In this document: positions 24,065 through 35,356 of the stretch, piece by piece
How positions within the stretch are numbered: position 1 is the first letter of the stretch
Layout of the letters: each line of letters starts with the position of its first letter
Assembly (NCBI RefSeq): GCF_022605165.1
Contig: NC_063075.1
Span: forward strand, 806,001-870,000
Reading direction: 5' to 3'
DNA from: Purpureocillium takamizusanense
Lineage: Eukaryota; Ascomycota; Sordariomycetes; Hypocreales; Ophiocordycipitaceae
Length of the DNA stretch: 64,000 nt
Notes under the pieces: generated by a model
Database searches by the model: none
What the model saw: the letters and a program-made list of their open reading frames with translations, nothing else
Told to the model about the DNA's origin: nothing
Position numbers and translations under genes: made by a program

Positions 24065-25014
24065 GATCAAGCTAGACGCAGGCTGATATCTGCTTGTGGT
24101 TGTACAGAGAGAGAGTGTGAGAGTGAGAGAGTGACAATGTAAGGGGGGCAGGCAGGCAGGCAGACAGGCACGGCAAGTCTCGTGGGGTTGTCGTGAGACT
24201 GACTGACAGCTGCGGATCGACATGGTTAAGTAGTTGAGGTCTGATGCTGCGTATCCGCGTTCATGGCTAGAGTGAGGCCGCGCCCGTTCGTGTGAGTCTT
24301 TGTTGCGTGAGCTGTGGTCAAGTTGCCATGAATGAACCTTTGACACCTCGGGACCTAAGCGACCAAAAGACAACTCTTCTCGGAGTCTGAACCTGTCAGA
24401 CACGTGCCGTCCATATGGGACAATCGGTTAATTTTCCTTTGAGAGTTTTGAAAGTTGGTTGGTTCTCAGCTCAAGGCCATTCTTTACCCGCGATGGCAAG
24501 TGCAGAGCCTGTTCAGCACACACGCGTGCCAAGCAGACATGAGTCGTTTAGAAAAGCCAATAAAACATGAGGAGATTGATCCGCAACAAAAAAACGTTTG
24601 TCAATGAAATGGTAAATTCGTCTTAGAGAGCTGTGTAGAGAGAGCTGTGCAGATAGAAGACAATCTTTGGGATAAAGAGGCACCGCCTGATACAATGCTA
24701 GTCGGGTAGGGGAGAACCTGTTGAGCTGGAATCCGTGTCTCCCGAGGAGGGATCACATCAGCTTCATGCAGAACATCGAATTAATTTTTGCTCTCTCAAA
24801 GGGCGTGTATTGCTTCGCTGCAGGATGCTGTACGCGGGCACCGGGTAGTTATGACACATGACTCTTCCCGAGATTTCCCTGCCAAAGACGAGGACATCGG
24901 GGGAACCCAACCCTTTCACGAACAAGCCTACGCCCTAGGCGCACCCACTCATGGGAAGCACCGTCTGCCCTATCTCGTGCAATCTCCCCACCCCCCGATG
25001 GCCGTTACACCTCT
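24065..25014. other. Intergenic spacer
   Basis: 950 bp upstream of the coiled-coil hypothetical gene, with GA-rich and (GGCA)n tracts near 24105-24170, plausibly its promoter and 5' UTR. No gene seen. Confidence 0.5.
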
Positions 25015-25308
25015 TCATCTCCTCCGGACGGCCAACTGCTTCGCCATCAGTTCAAGAGCTAGTCGCCACACGTACTCAGGCCGGCCAGGCGCGACAGCCT
25101 CCTTCTCCCAGAGGCAATGGGCGTCATCGAGCTCGTGCCTAGTCTCATCGTCCAGGACGTCCCAGTGGTGGTAGTACACCGTGAGCTGGTGGGCCATGAA
25201 TTGCAGCTCCTGGTCTGTTGGTGGCTCGGAACATGTAGAATCCGGGTCGAGCTTGGCCTTCAGGCCCGCGAGCAGGTCGGACACTTGAGCGGACGTGTAC
25301 CCGGGCAT
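25015..25308 (-). CDS. Small hypothetical protein, member 1 of a local trio
   Basis: Ninety-seven residues from ATG 25306-25308. Helical, acidic, soluble in appearance; contains TDQELQFMAHQLTVYYHHWD and DDAHCLWEKE. It shares with the next ORF (25907-26194) a Tyr/Trp-containing first helix and an ET-spacer-CLW(E/D) element. Same strand and similar size as its neighbour, so possible tandem paralogues. No signal peptide, no recognised domain. Short orphan ORF, but good start context and non-repetitive amino acid composition. Confidence 0.5.
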   Translation of the reverse strand: MPGYTSAQVSDLLAGLKAKLDPDSTCSEPPTDQELQFMAHQLTVYYHHWDVLDDETRHELDDAHCLWEKEAVAPGRPEYVWRLALELMAKQLAVRRR

Positions 25309-25906
25309 GATGACCCTTGATGCGGCGGATATCTGTTGACTCTCTCAGGGCAGATAGGGATGTTTGTTGCGGCGGGGGGGGGACGGGGGATTCTCCGAGG
25401 TTGCAAGTTTCTGCTTGGTAGCGTGCACGAGCGAGCTTTGTCGAAGGAGAGGATCGATCACGGAGAGACATCTGGACCTGATGAGCTGCAGAAGGTTGGC
25501 TTGTTGTGCAACAGAAGGGCTATGGGTTGACGGCGAGGTAATCATAAAACAAGTTTCCATGATGCGGTGTTTGAAAAAGCCTGGGGTCGAAGCTGCGAAG
25601 CGAAGATACGGATAAAGACTATCATTTCGTAATATTATATTACGTATAGTTAAGCGGCGCGTCCGTGACGCAAGCTGCTGCTAGGCAAAGCAGTCGGGCC
25701 CTCCTTGCTCCTCCACCAACGATGCCAAGTTTCATATTCGCATCTAGTCAAGTCCAACGCCCCAAAAGAAAACCCGGCAACCTGACTCCGTGCTCGATCC
25801 ATGTCCGCCGTCGCCGGCTTCCCCCCTTTGCCCTGATCCTCAGGTCCCCTACATACCTCACGCGCGCGCGACAGCAAGAATCCATCGCGTACACTCCTAA
25901 ACCTCC
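25309..25906. other. Intergenic spacer between small ORFs
   Basis: 598 bp, with a short AT-rich patch near 25630-25652. Probably promoter of member 1 and 3' region of member 2; no gene seen. Confidence 0.5.
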
Positions 25907-26194
25907 TCACTTCGGACGCTGAGTCTTTCTAAAAGCCTCCTCGATCTCGTCCCAGAGGCAATACATCGTGGCCAGAGTCTCCGCGTCCGCGTCTTTGGGG
26001 ATCGTGGCCTTCCACCTGAACCGCACCGACCTCAGCTGGAACATGGCGTGTTCGTCTTCCGTCACGACCGGGTTCTCGTACCAGCCGATTATGTCGTAGC
26101 CGTACTGGATGCGCTCCGCGTTGGTGGGCGCCGGCCCGGCAAAGAGTATGGCGAGGAGGCGGCCGATGGCATCGATGGGCTCCATGAGGGCCAT
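25907..26194 (-). CDS. Small hypothetical protein, member 2 of a local trio
   Basis: Ninety-five residues from ATG 26192-26194. Reads MALMEPIDAIGRLLAILFAG, then IQYGYDIIGWYE, FRWKATIPKDAD and MYCLWDEIEEAF. The PI-x-A-spacer-hydrophobic start and the FRWKA segment line up with EYPIAAQIIAL and LQWSRAV in member 3 (27935-28510), and the CLW element with member 1. Soluble and helical, function unknown. The resemblance is by eye and low; a profile comparison would decide it. Confidence 0.5.
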   Translation of the reverse strand: MALMEPIDAIGRLLAILFAGPAPTNAERIQYGYDIIGWYENPVVTEDEHAMFQLRSVRFRWKATIPKDADAETLATMYCLWDEIEEAFRKTQRPK

Positions 26195-27934
26195 CTTGCT
26201 TTGTTGGTTCCAAGTTTTCTTGTGTGGACTGATTGATGGGGTGTTTTGGTTTTGGGGTTTCTCACTGTTGTTGTTGCGGGAGAGACGATGCGGAAGGGCT
26301 TTGAGTTGACTCGATGGCTGGTGCGCAGACAGAGAGAGATAAGACAGAGAGAGGATGAACCTATTTGTCTTTGTGGTGGGCTGCGGAGGAGCTCTGATGG
26401 CCCTTTTATGTGGTCAGTTGGTGGTGATGCAGAGACTGGCGATTTACAAGGAGAGAGAGAGAGAGAGAGAGAGCTCCCGGAGAGGTGCGTGGCGGAGTCG
26501 CAGAAAGAGCGCCAGGTGCGCAGCACAGTCACTGCCCTCGACCAGACGTGCTGTGAATGTCCACATCAAGGAGCAGCAGACGGCTTTGCAACAACGCGCC
26601 TTATGCAGCCCCCTCCCTCCCAAATTCGAGGGTGGCCTGGTGATCAGAACGAGGTGGTGATGGCGCGCACACAAGCAAAGGAAAACCTCACCGAGCTCTC
26701 TCCTTGCGCGCTTGCCGATATAGTCTAGGAGATGTCGACTACGCGAAGAGGACACATTCTTTGAAACGTTTGAGTAAGATGGCGGGGAGTAGAGTGCACC
26801 CGCCCCCAGGCCAGGCTGTAGATAGATCAAAGCGTTGTGCAAGGGCCGTGGTTGCTGATGCTGTATCGGGAATTTCTTTGGTAACACACTTGGCTCGTTC
26901 GCGTCGCGCTTCGTCACCAGGGTAGAAAGAGCCATCAAAGACACGCTGGATAAGTTACCTAAAAGGATTCTAGAACGCAGAGAGAGAGATAGAGATGGTG
27001 GACATGTCGAGAGTGGAGTCTACGGACGGATCACCCCCATCAGTCGTTTCGTCCTTGTCATGCAGAACAACTGCATGTGTGGGCACACTGCACCGCCAAC
27101 TTGGGCAGGGAGGGGGAAAGCATTGACGGCCTGCATAATGCATGTACATACATACATGCCAAAACAATTGTAGTCACGATGTCGAGACTTTCTTATATCT
27201 ACCTACATGACAGCACATATGTATCGTGTCATCCGTGTCCCTTGCATCCCGTAAGCTGGTGCCTGAAAACCAAGATTCTCTTCAGTTATACCACTCTGTC
27301 TGCCTTGGGGCCATGTGATACCCGTGCTAACGCATGGCGTACATAACAAGGGCAGGTTGACGGCGAACCAAGAGCCGCCAAGGCGGACACATCTTGACTG
27401 TTTCTTGATTCTGTCTTCGCAGAGTGTCCCGCATAGCGCGGTTGTCTCTTCAAATTCATAACAGATTCTACAGCTCGACAGTACAGGCCAAAGCTACGAC
27501 CTGATGATCCATACGCTAGGGAGCGGGGAAAGAGCAAATGAATATACTAGTGTTGATATGCGACGTCTGTGCTATCAGCTCCGGCGTCCACTCCCTTTTC
27601 TGATATCGTAACAGCTGTAGACCGACAAGCCAGCCACCCATCGACGATCTATTCATGAAAGCCTCCAGTTCCGTGCCGTCGGTGGCCTCAAACGTAGAAG
27701 TCCCTTGTCCCCAGCCGCCAGAACAGCGTCAGTACCACAGGCACCCATGCCATGCACGATAAAACACACCAAAACGCCACAATGCTGCCATCCATGTACC
27801 CCAAGAAACGCCCATCAATGCCTCCAAGAGCCCACCAAAACCCATCCTGCTCAACCCCCTCAACGCCCCTATCCCTATTCTCAGCAGCTGTCAGTCAGCC
27901 CAACACCGCCCCGCCCTTCTTTCATGCCGCTCCA
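26195..27934. other. Intergenic spacer, 1.7 kb
   Basis: Carries a GA microsatellite at about 26451-26472 and AT-richer sequence from 27140 to 27560. I see no gene; the overlapping plus-strand frames are low-complexity. Confidence 0.5.
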
Positions 27935-28510
27935 TCACGACGTCTGGCTTTTCATGTTACGGCAAATCAGCCATACCTGCAAGTCCTCGTTCAAGTCCTG
28001 GTGAAGCAGCTCCAAAGTCCGCAGGCTGACGTCGTGCGTCACCGGCTCCGCCGCGTTGTCGAACGCGTACCGCACCGCGCGGGACCACTGCAGGTTCAGG
28101 TTCACAAAATCCCGCACCATGTCATCACTGCGAAACACGGCCGGGTCGTCGAGCGAGGGCTCGTACAGCGTGAACAGCTGGCGGCCGACCTGCGCTAGTC
28201 GTCTTGGGGAGGAGCCCGTGCTGAACGTGTGTCGCAGGGCAATGATTTGCGCCGCGATGGGATATTCGTATGTGGCAGCAGTGTTACCACAAGAAGCCGA
28301 AAAGCTTTCTGTTGGTGTTTTCATTGTTGTTGTTGTTGTTGTGGTGGTGGTGGTGGTGGTTGACATTGACGTTGACGAGGATGCCGACGCCTGGTCTTGG
28401 GTGACGCCGGTGCCGATACCGCCGGTACCGCTGGCGTTCTGCAACATGTTGTTTCCAGATGCAGAGGCTTCTGCAGAATGGCCGGTATTTGCAGCAGAGG
28501 TAAACACCAT
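27935..28510 (-). CDS. Small hypothetical protein, member 3 of a local trio
   Basis: ATG at 28508-28510 gives 191 residues. The N-terminal half is low-complexity (Ser/Ala/Gly, then about 12 consecutive Thr encoded by an ACA/ACC-type repeat at 28322-28363). The C-terminal half is helical (EYPIAAQIIALRHTF onward, LQWSRAVRYAFDN, LLHQDLNEDLQ). The end may be spliced: a possible donor GTATGG falls right after LNEDLQ, and the last residues (VWLICRNMKSQTS) look like intron read-through. Shares segments with member 2. Function unknown. Confidence 0.5.
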   Translation of the reverse strand: MVFTSAANTGHSAEASASGNNMLQNASGTGGIGTGVTQDQASASSSTSMSTTTTTTTTTTTTMKTPTESFSASCGNTAATYEYPIAAQIIALRHTFSTGSSPRRLAQVGRQLFTLYEPSLDDPAVFRSDDMVRDFVNLNLQWSRAVRYAFDNAAEPVTHDVSLRTLELLHQDLNEDLQVWLICRNMKSQTS

Positions 28511-29393
28511 GACAACTACCCGTTGATGAACTTTGCCCGAAATGGGGGGGACGGGCGAGCAGTAAACGTAAAATGGCAAAGCACCCTGGTAGCGAACTTT
28601 CAGTCCCAGAAAACCGTGTCGTCGCAGTGCAGGGCAAAAACCTATCCAGAGAGTGGAAATATTCAAAGACAACAAGAGGCTTGGGATCGCAAACGCGAGT
28701 TTTATACTCGTTTCGCGGTCTGGTTTCCACGCGCGGTGACGAGCGAGAAAGCTTTTCTTTTGAGTTTGGTTCGGTAAAAGTGAGTGGTAGTCGCAGTAGA
28801 GTAGTGCAGATTTGTACTGTCCAGAAACCTTGGGACCAAAGGGGTTGAGTGGGTTTATTTGCCTGCCTTTGCGCTTTGCTGGGTGGGAGAGACGAGTGTG
28901 CAGGAGGGCTTGGGCTACCCCCCCACGCGCGCCTACGGGAAGTCGCCTTTTCTTCCACAACGCGGTGGCGGCGCGTCTAGACTTGCAGTCGGCAAAGTTT
29001 TCTCGTCTTGCTGCATGTTCACTGACCTAATCTTTCGGGTGTTCATAGCCGTGTTAGCCTATGAACACAACTACTGATGGCACTGTACAGCAAAGATGGC
29101 GGGCAAGAAAGAATGATACAACTCACAGCAGTCATAGAAGCAAGTCTCTAATGCTCAGCCAGGCAACAAGAACCATACATTGGCCAATGATGTAAGTTTT
29201 CGAACCTGTTGATGGCTATTAAGCTCCAAGCCGTCTCCTTTGACAGGGCCGTGGCGTCGGCCCCGGCCCATAAAGCCACCCATCTCGACTGAAATGTCCC
29301 TAGGTATTCGCTATGCTATGCTCGCTTTGATGATATGCTGGTATTGATGTCTGTTCAGGGATAGATTTTACCGGATGCACGGCATGGATACCT
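28511..29393. other. Intergenic spacer
   Basis: 883 bp between the trio's third member and the receptor stop codon. No gene or repeat of note. Confidence 0.5.
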
Positions 29394-30937
29394 CTAGCCG
29401 TCGGAGTAGTCTCTGTCCGCGCTCTTGGTCGACGTCATCTCGCTAAGGGAGGCCTCTGGGTCTTTCCGTTGCTGAGTGTCCTTCTCCACCTCCTCTTCTA
29501 CGACCACGGTCGTTACCATATCCATCTGTATAGCCGTACCACGAAGCGACTCCTGACTGGTGTTGCGATGTTGCGGCGGTCTGGGCCATGCTGGGCCCGT
29601 AGTAGTCCTGAGCCGCTTCCACGACCACCACCCACCAGCCGTCTCGTCCTCCATGCAGCGAACCCCTCGTCCTGTGCCGCCCTGAATCCAGACCATGTTG
29701 CCGAATTCACGCGATGGCGTCTGCAGAAATGCAAAAGTTTTGATACCCGTGTCCTCGGTGTCGACATCGCAGGGCGCCGCAAAGATGATGGTGTTACGTG
29801 TGGTTCCGAACAACAGGCAGTCAAAGGAGCCGTTGAAGGCGATCATGCCACCGGCGAAGCAGAAGTAACCGATGGGTACGTCCAGGCCCGCCATCGTGGC
29901 GATGCGGCCCAGGGCGAGCGGCAGGGTGCACGCCACGTAGATGACAGGGTAGATGAGGAAGGCTGGCTTGTGGCTCAGCTCGGCCTGGGGCGCGTTCGGA
30001 CCTGCAGCTTTGCGCGCTTGCATTTGCTGGCGGCGAAGAGAGATGAATATAGAGAGGTAGAGCGCCGATGTGATGCCGAGCGCCATGAAGATCCAGAGAT
30101 AGTGCGTGACGAGACGGAGATTCTCGTAGTCCTTGTTCATCCAGCACTTGGCTGGGTCAGTGGAAGGTATCAAGGGTCACGACATGAGTTATGGTTGGAG
30201 CTTACCCATGCACCAGCCCTCACAAAGAAGCCGCCAGCGTCGCGGCCATTGCGAGTGGTTCCCACTGGCAGCAGAGAAATGGCATAGACGAATATCCATA
30301 TTAAGACGATGAGCAGGTAGAGCAACTTGTGTGAAGGGCGACGGTTCTGGACGACAGACATGTACGTGTGGAACGCGATGGCCATGATGAACATGCTTGA
30401 CGACAAGTCGCCGGTGGAGACAAAGAAGCCCTGCGACCAGCAGGTAGTCGTACCGACCATGATGCCGTCGCGCTGAAGCCAAGCCGTGTTGAGCAGAAAG
30501 GCCAGGCTCTGATGCATATCGGCGAGGAAAAGGTTGTAGATGAGGACGAGGAACTGATTCGGCGGCGGGTTCTTGGAGCAAGAGGAAGGCGGCAGAGGTG
30601 ATTCAGACGATTGGTGCAGCGCCTGGGCGGCAACTGAGGATTCGGCCTGTGGTCCTTGACCATCGGGGAAGATGTCGTCGATGCCGAGCCTGAAGTTGAC
30701 TGTGGGCTGGAGGGCATTGCGGAGACGGGGATTCTGAGTCTCTCGGGCGGGGGGATGGCGCATAAAGAAGCGCCACAGGATGATCTTGTAGGAGAGGTAG
30801 AGGAAGAGGGTGGCCGAGGCGATAAAGGAGACGAGGGCGAGGACGGTAATGGCGATGAGGCCACGACGGAGGCTCAGGCCCAGCGGGGCCAGCGTACGGC
30901 CCTCGGGCTTCAAGAGCCCCCACGAGGTATCAGTCAT
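29394..30937 (-). CDS. Git3/GprC-type G-protein-coupled receptor
   Basis: Plasma-membrane receptor of the fungal glucose/nutrient-sensing Git3 class, expected to act through a G-alpha subunit and cAMP-PKA. Exon 1 is 30206-30937 (ATG at 30935-30937, 244 codons), the intron 30147-30205 is 59 bp (GTAAGC donor, CTGAC branch, CCAAG end), and exon 2 is 29394-30146, giving 494 residues. Seven hydrophobic helices: about 26-48, 128-153, 174-197, 204-226, then TM5 (YLWIFMALGITSALYLSIFI), TM6 (YPVIYVACTLPLALGRI) and TM7 (PIGYFCFAGGMIAF). Family hallmarks are YNLFLADMHQ, GTTTCWSQGFFVSTGD and RAGAWCWMN across the splice. The loop between TM1 and TM2 is long (about 75 residues, Pro/Ser-rich). The cytoplasmic tail is long and acidic (VVVEEEVEKD). 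Ligand unknown. Confidence 0.9.
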
Positions 30938-33702
30938 GGCTGGCGAAGCTATCGTGAGTTGAGACGCGGAGGAGAGGAGAGCGGTGATTGCGGCCGTTCC
31001 GGCGACTGGCGTTGTGTCGTGTGTGCTTGTCCATTCACCACCACGGGCGGTGCTCTGCTTTTCCCATGTCAAGTAGTGTCTGCTTTCAGAGATGGAATAC
31101 AACGAGACAAGATGCGGCGGCGACTGACGTCGATTCCACGCGGATTGGCGTGGTCGCCGTTGTCGTTATTGGGCTTTGGTGGCATCCATAGCTCCAAGGC
31201 AGAACAAAAGGCGGCGCCGCACATCTGCACGACCGGACCGGCCATGGTCAGCTTATGAAGAGCGCCATGAGGATTCCGGTCGTAGGATCGGCGGCAGATC
31301 GTTGCCGGAGGTGTGGGCACTGGGCATGGCGAAACCGCCCCGTCGGAGGGAGTCTGACAGACAGCGCGCAGAGGGTCGAGGAAGCCATCGTGGGCGGGCG
31401 GATACCATCCTGACCAACCAACAATGGGTAGCAGCATGCCGCATCTGCCCTACGATATCTCAAGGTGGGCGTATAAAGCACTAACCGATGTGGAAACTAC
31501 TAAACCTAGGTAGAGGCCGTCGGGGGATCTCCAATGCCCCTGACCCTGCCCCTGCCCCATGACCCCTGGTCGCCGACTGAGGAGGTGGAACGCACCCCTG
31601 GCGCCTGCCAAACGGACGACCGGCTTCATTCCAGACTGGGGCAGTCCACTTGTCTTGTGGGCAAAAGCGTGTTCGGCAAGTGGCAGTTTGGGAAGGCGGA
31701 GGGGGCAATCGCGGCAGGAGCGGCAGGCCGACTTGGCCGCGAGCAGGCAGGTGTACAACTACAGTTACAGTTACCTCAGCTCTACCTGCCCGGCAGCTCA
31801 GCCATCAACTCCAACATCCACAATGCATGCATGCATGCAAGAAGCTCGAATGGTGAGCCCGGCGGGAAGCTGAAGCCCTGCAATACGCAGCACAGCACAG
31901 CACCTCGCATGAAGTGGGCACAGCTGTTGACAATGGAATAGTATTAGGTACTACTCCGTACAAGGTAGCGCACTCCTCAGGACGGCCTCACCCGACCATG
32001 GATCCTTGGCCCCTGTACGCAAGTAATAATGTCAGGCCCGGCGGCTCGAGTGCTGCAGCAAGACACATCCATCACCAGGTCAGAGGAGAATGGCAAGGCG
32101 CTGCTCAGAGACATGTACCAAGTTCCACGCACCTGCTACGTACGTTACCTACTTCGTACTATACGTCCTTCTCTATCCAATTTGTCATCCACCTGGCTGT
32201 CTCAAGTCACAAAAGGCACATTGGCACTAGAGGTACTCCGTACAGTGGGTGTAGGTACGAATACAGGTACTAAAGTATCAACTATAGGTTCGCACCTTAC
32301 TTAACTTATTTAGTACGTTATGTAGTTACCTGTCTCACACTTGGTGCAGGCGTGGACGTGGACCTGCTCCCGCAACTCTCCACTCCATTCATTGCGACAA
32401 CAACGACAGCCTGCCGGGGCCCCCCCTCAAGCCGTCTCTGGCGGCCCTTGCTTGCCATGCCATGGTGACCCAACGCTGCCAACACCGACAACAGACACGA
32501 GGAGCAAAAGGCGCCAGTCTGCAGGCAGGCTCTCGGACTCTTTTTCCTCCTGAGCTAGCCCCTCCCCCTCCCCCTCCCCCTCCCCCAGGCAGAGCAGAGA
32601 AAGCACCTCATCCCCGTCGTCGTCATCCAACCGACACGGTGACCGTTGGCGTTGGGGGCGCCGCCGCACCCGGCTCACCACGCGGCTCGTGCCCCCCCTG
32701 TGCCCCTTCTTCGCAGGGCCCCAAAAAGCTTCGCAACTTACTTACAGCCTTTCTCGCAGGGCCCGTCTGTCTTGCCGCGATCCGTTGTCCCCATCATCCG
32801 CGGACGGTCGTGAAGTGGTTGCTCCTCTCCATTATTGATCTTCGCAAGTCGCGACGGGCCTGGCAAATGGCAAATTACCGCGGTCATACCGAGCAGTCGA
32901 GGATTCGAGAGTCCAGATGCCTGCCCACGAGAGAAACCAAAGGCGGGCGCCGTCATTTCGTCGGCCCCCCGTCAGCCTCCCTCGCACCACCATACCCGGT
33001 ACATTCGTACGAATAAGGCAATGCACAAACGGTAGGTACTTTGACTGCAGGGCACACACCAACAGCTCCTTCGGGACCGCATCATCAGTGCCCGCCGAGG
33101 AGCCCTGTATCGCCGTGCTCCCTCCCACGTTGCCCGTTGCCTGCCCGCAACTCGGTTCGTGGGGCCCGTGGCGTCGGCCTCGCCCTCGTGCTCACACGTG
33201 GCGCCTCCCACCTACTGCTCGTCCCGAAACCACTTTGCCCGCCTGGCGTCGATGCGCGGTGGTGAGACAGCCACTTGACGGCCAGCATGCATGGAAGGCC
33301 CTTGGAACGCGCATGCAGGCACACGACTCACGTTGCAGGTAGCGCCCTTTTCGCACAACGTCGCCGGCAATCTTCGACAAGTCGAGTCGAGTCCGAGCCA
33401 CGTCCGACCGCCGCGAACCTATTCTCCACCAACTAATTGCCCTTGCTTGGGCCAGGCACAATGTGTCCATCATTACAATGCTTCATTACAGAACCGCGTC
33501 TTTGCGGCACGTAATACCATGCACTACCTACCCACCTAGGTAAGTACCATCCGTTCCAGCACCGGGCACCATTGCGACCCCCTTTGTCTCCCCGCAGTGC
33601 TGCTCCCCTTTTTGCCTTGTCCCGAACTCCTGGGACGGGCTCCTCTTTCCGCACGCTGAAAAAAAAAACCCGGAATGGCCGCTTGTCGGTGCCTGCGCTG
33701 CA
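30938..33702. other. Intergenic region, 2.8 kb, motif-rich
   Basis: Holds the receptor promoter and four palindrome-like motifs: TACTCCGTAC at 31952-31961 and 32234-32243, TACTTCGTAC at 32150-32159, plus several TACCTA/TAGGTA. A (CTCCCC)n repeat lies near 32559-32586. No supportable gene. Confidence 0.5.
32559..32586. repeat. (CTCCCC)n hexanucleotide repeat
   Basis: Four to five copies of a six-base CT-rich unit in noncoding sequence. Confidence 0.85.
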
Positions 33703-34383
33703 TTAAGATGCCCGCCCTCCTGGCCATGTGTTGTCTCGCTTTTCTTGGCTCAGATTATTAGTCTCCTCGCTTCGTCTCGCTCGCCGTTGGCCCCGCGCAT
33801 CCTTGAAGCTCTGCGGAATTGGATACCACGCCGGCTGCCATCCCTGCGCCTCGGCCGCCGCGAATGCCAGTTCGTACTCGCTGAGCATGTCCCCGAGCGG
33901 CGCGCGTGCTGCCTCGACGGCCTGGTCGTTGACTGTGTCGCCGACGCCACCGTCACCGGCCTCACGCAGCTTCTGGAGCAGGTCCAGCTGCTCCTCGAGT
34001 GCCAGCTTGGATTCCCAGTAGCGCTTCATGGCTTTCCACGTCTCCGGCTCCGGCTCGCCCATCAGGTCGGGCCCGGCAGTTGCGGCTCCAGCACGGAACC
34101 AGGGCGCCACGGTCATGCCTCGAGTATCAGCGTTTGGCGGACGCCTCTGCTGCAGCAGCTGCTGCCTGGCTTCATCGTCGTCTGTGGCCACTGGCTGCTG
34201 CGCGGCCATGACTAGGTGGCGGTCTTCTTCGCATCGTTGGTCCGTCATGCTTCGTAGCAATGGTGCCAAATCTTGTTTGTTTACCTGCGCGTTGGACAGC
34301 TCCCCAACAGTGAGGCCGGGCTTGTGGGAGATGCTGCGTCGCGCAAGAGTAGAAGCAGGAACTATGCAAGCACTGCTTGGCAT
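33703..34383 (-). CDS. Hypothetical protein
   Basis: Open frame of 226 residues from ATG 34381-34383 (MPSSACIVPAS). The C-terminal part looks ordered: PETWKAMKRYWESKLALEEQ followed by LDLLQKLREAGDG, then LGDMLSEYELAFAAAEAQGW and a QPAWYPIPQSFKDA segment, ending in a basic tail. The first 45 residues include a possible donor (GTAAAC after AACGCGCAG), so the N-terminus may be spliced differently. No domain recognised, no signal peptide or membrane segment. Confidence 0.55.
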   Translation of the reverse strand: MPSSACIVPASTLARRSISHKPGLTVGELSNAQVNKQDLAPLLRSMTDQRCEEDRHLVMAAQQPVATDDDEARQQLLQQRRPPNADTRGMTVAPWFRAGAATAGPDLMGEPEPETWKAMKRYWESKLALEEQLDLLQKLREAGDGGVGDTVNDQAVEAARAPLGDMLSEYELAFAAAEAQGWQPAWYPIPQSFKDARGQRRARRSEETNNLSQEKRDNTWPGGRAS

Positions 34384-35356
34384 TGACTCCAAGTGCCCAA
34401 GAATCTCGACTCTCTGCTCAATGACACGGCATAGTGATCGTCAACGCCTGCGACCGTCTCTTGTGCAGGTCCAAGTGCCCTCACGCCCTTCTTCTATCTG
34501 CCTGCAAATGCGTGCGGATCGTCGGCGATCGTGATTCACGCACACACACATCCTCTCTCGCTCTCTCACAGGAACTGCTGGTGCTAATTACTCATGAACC
34601 CCACTACCTCTGAATCACCGCCGCGCAAAGCATCGTCCCATGTGAACTCTGCTCTGCCATGGCCCGGCTGGGTCCTTAGAGATTTGCAACCGTAAAGGGG
34701 TCGTCGAACCTCCTTCCGTCCGACCCGATCACCATGTCGTCCGTGTCGAGGAGCGGAGCGCTGAACAAGTCTCGGCCCATGTTGCAACCTATTTGCCCCC
34801 ATCCCATTAGGCTGGTTGTCTTCTGCCGAGACCCTAGGATAACGGTTCTATAGCTCTAGCGTGATGTCTCGCGTTGATGGGACTGGCCGCGGCGCTGCGA
34901 GAGGACATGGATATACGTAGATGTATGTAGATTGAGCATGCATGCAGTCGTCTGCCCTGTGTGGTTGCTTCCGAATCGATGTCATGCCCCTGGGGGTGTC
35001 ATATCGGACACCGATACGTGTAACCTGCCGGGAACTCAGAGCAGAGACAACCAGTCCAAACATCACGGATAACCAATCTACACCCTCAGAGACAAGCTGT
35101 CCAAAGAAGCCAAGCCCAGAGACACCGGCCCCTCGCCCGCATCATCCTCATGTGGGCATACACCGTCCTAGTTGCTGCACTGTGCCGTCGTATATTAACA
35201 CTACAAAGAAGACGTAAACGCTGACTGAGCCCGTCCGTCTATGATGCCTAGTCTATAACCGATTCGTCAATTCGCCCTCCTCTTGTCCTGCGCAATGCAA
35301 AGACCTCGCCAAACCCATGCAAACGCCAGGATCCAAGTATGTACAACACAAGATTA
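34384..35356. other. Intergenic spacer
   Basis: 973 bp between the hypothetical ORF and the Pfa5 stop codon; no gene recognised. Confidence 0.5.
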
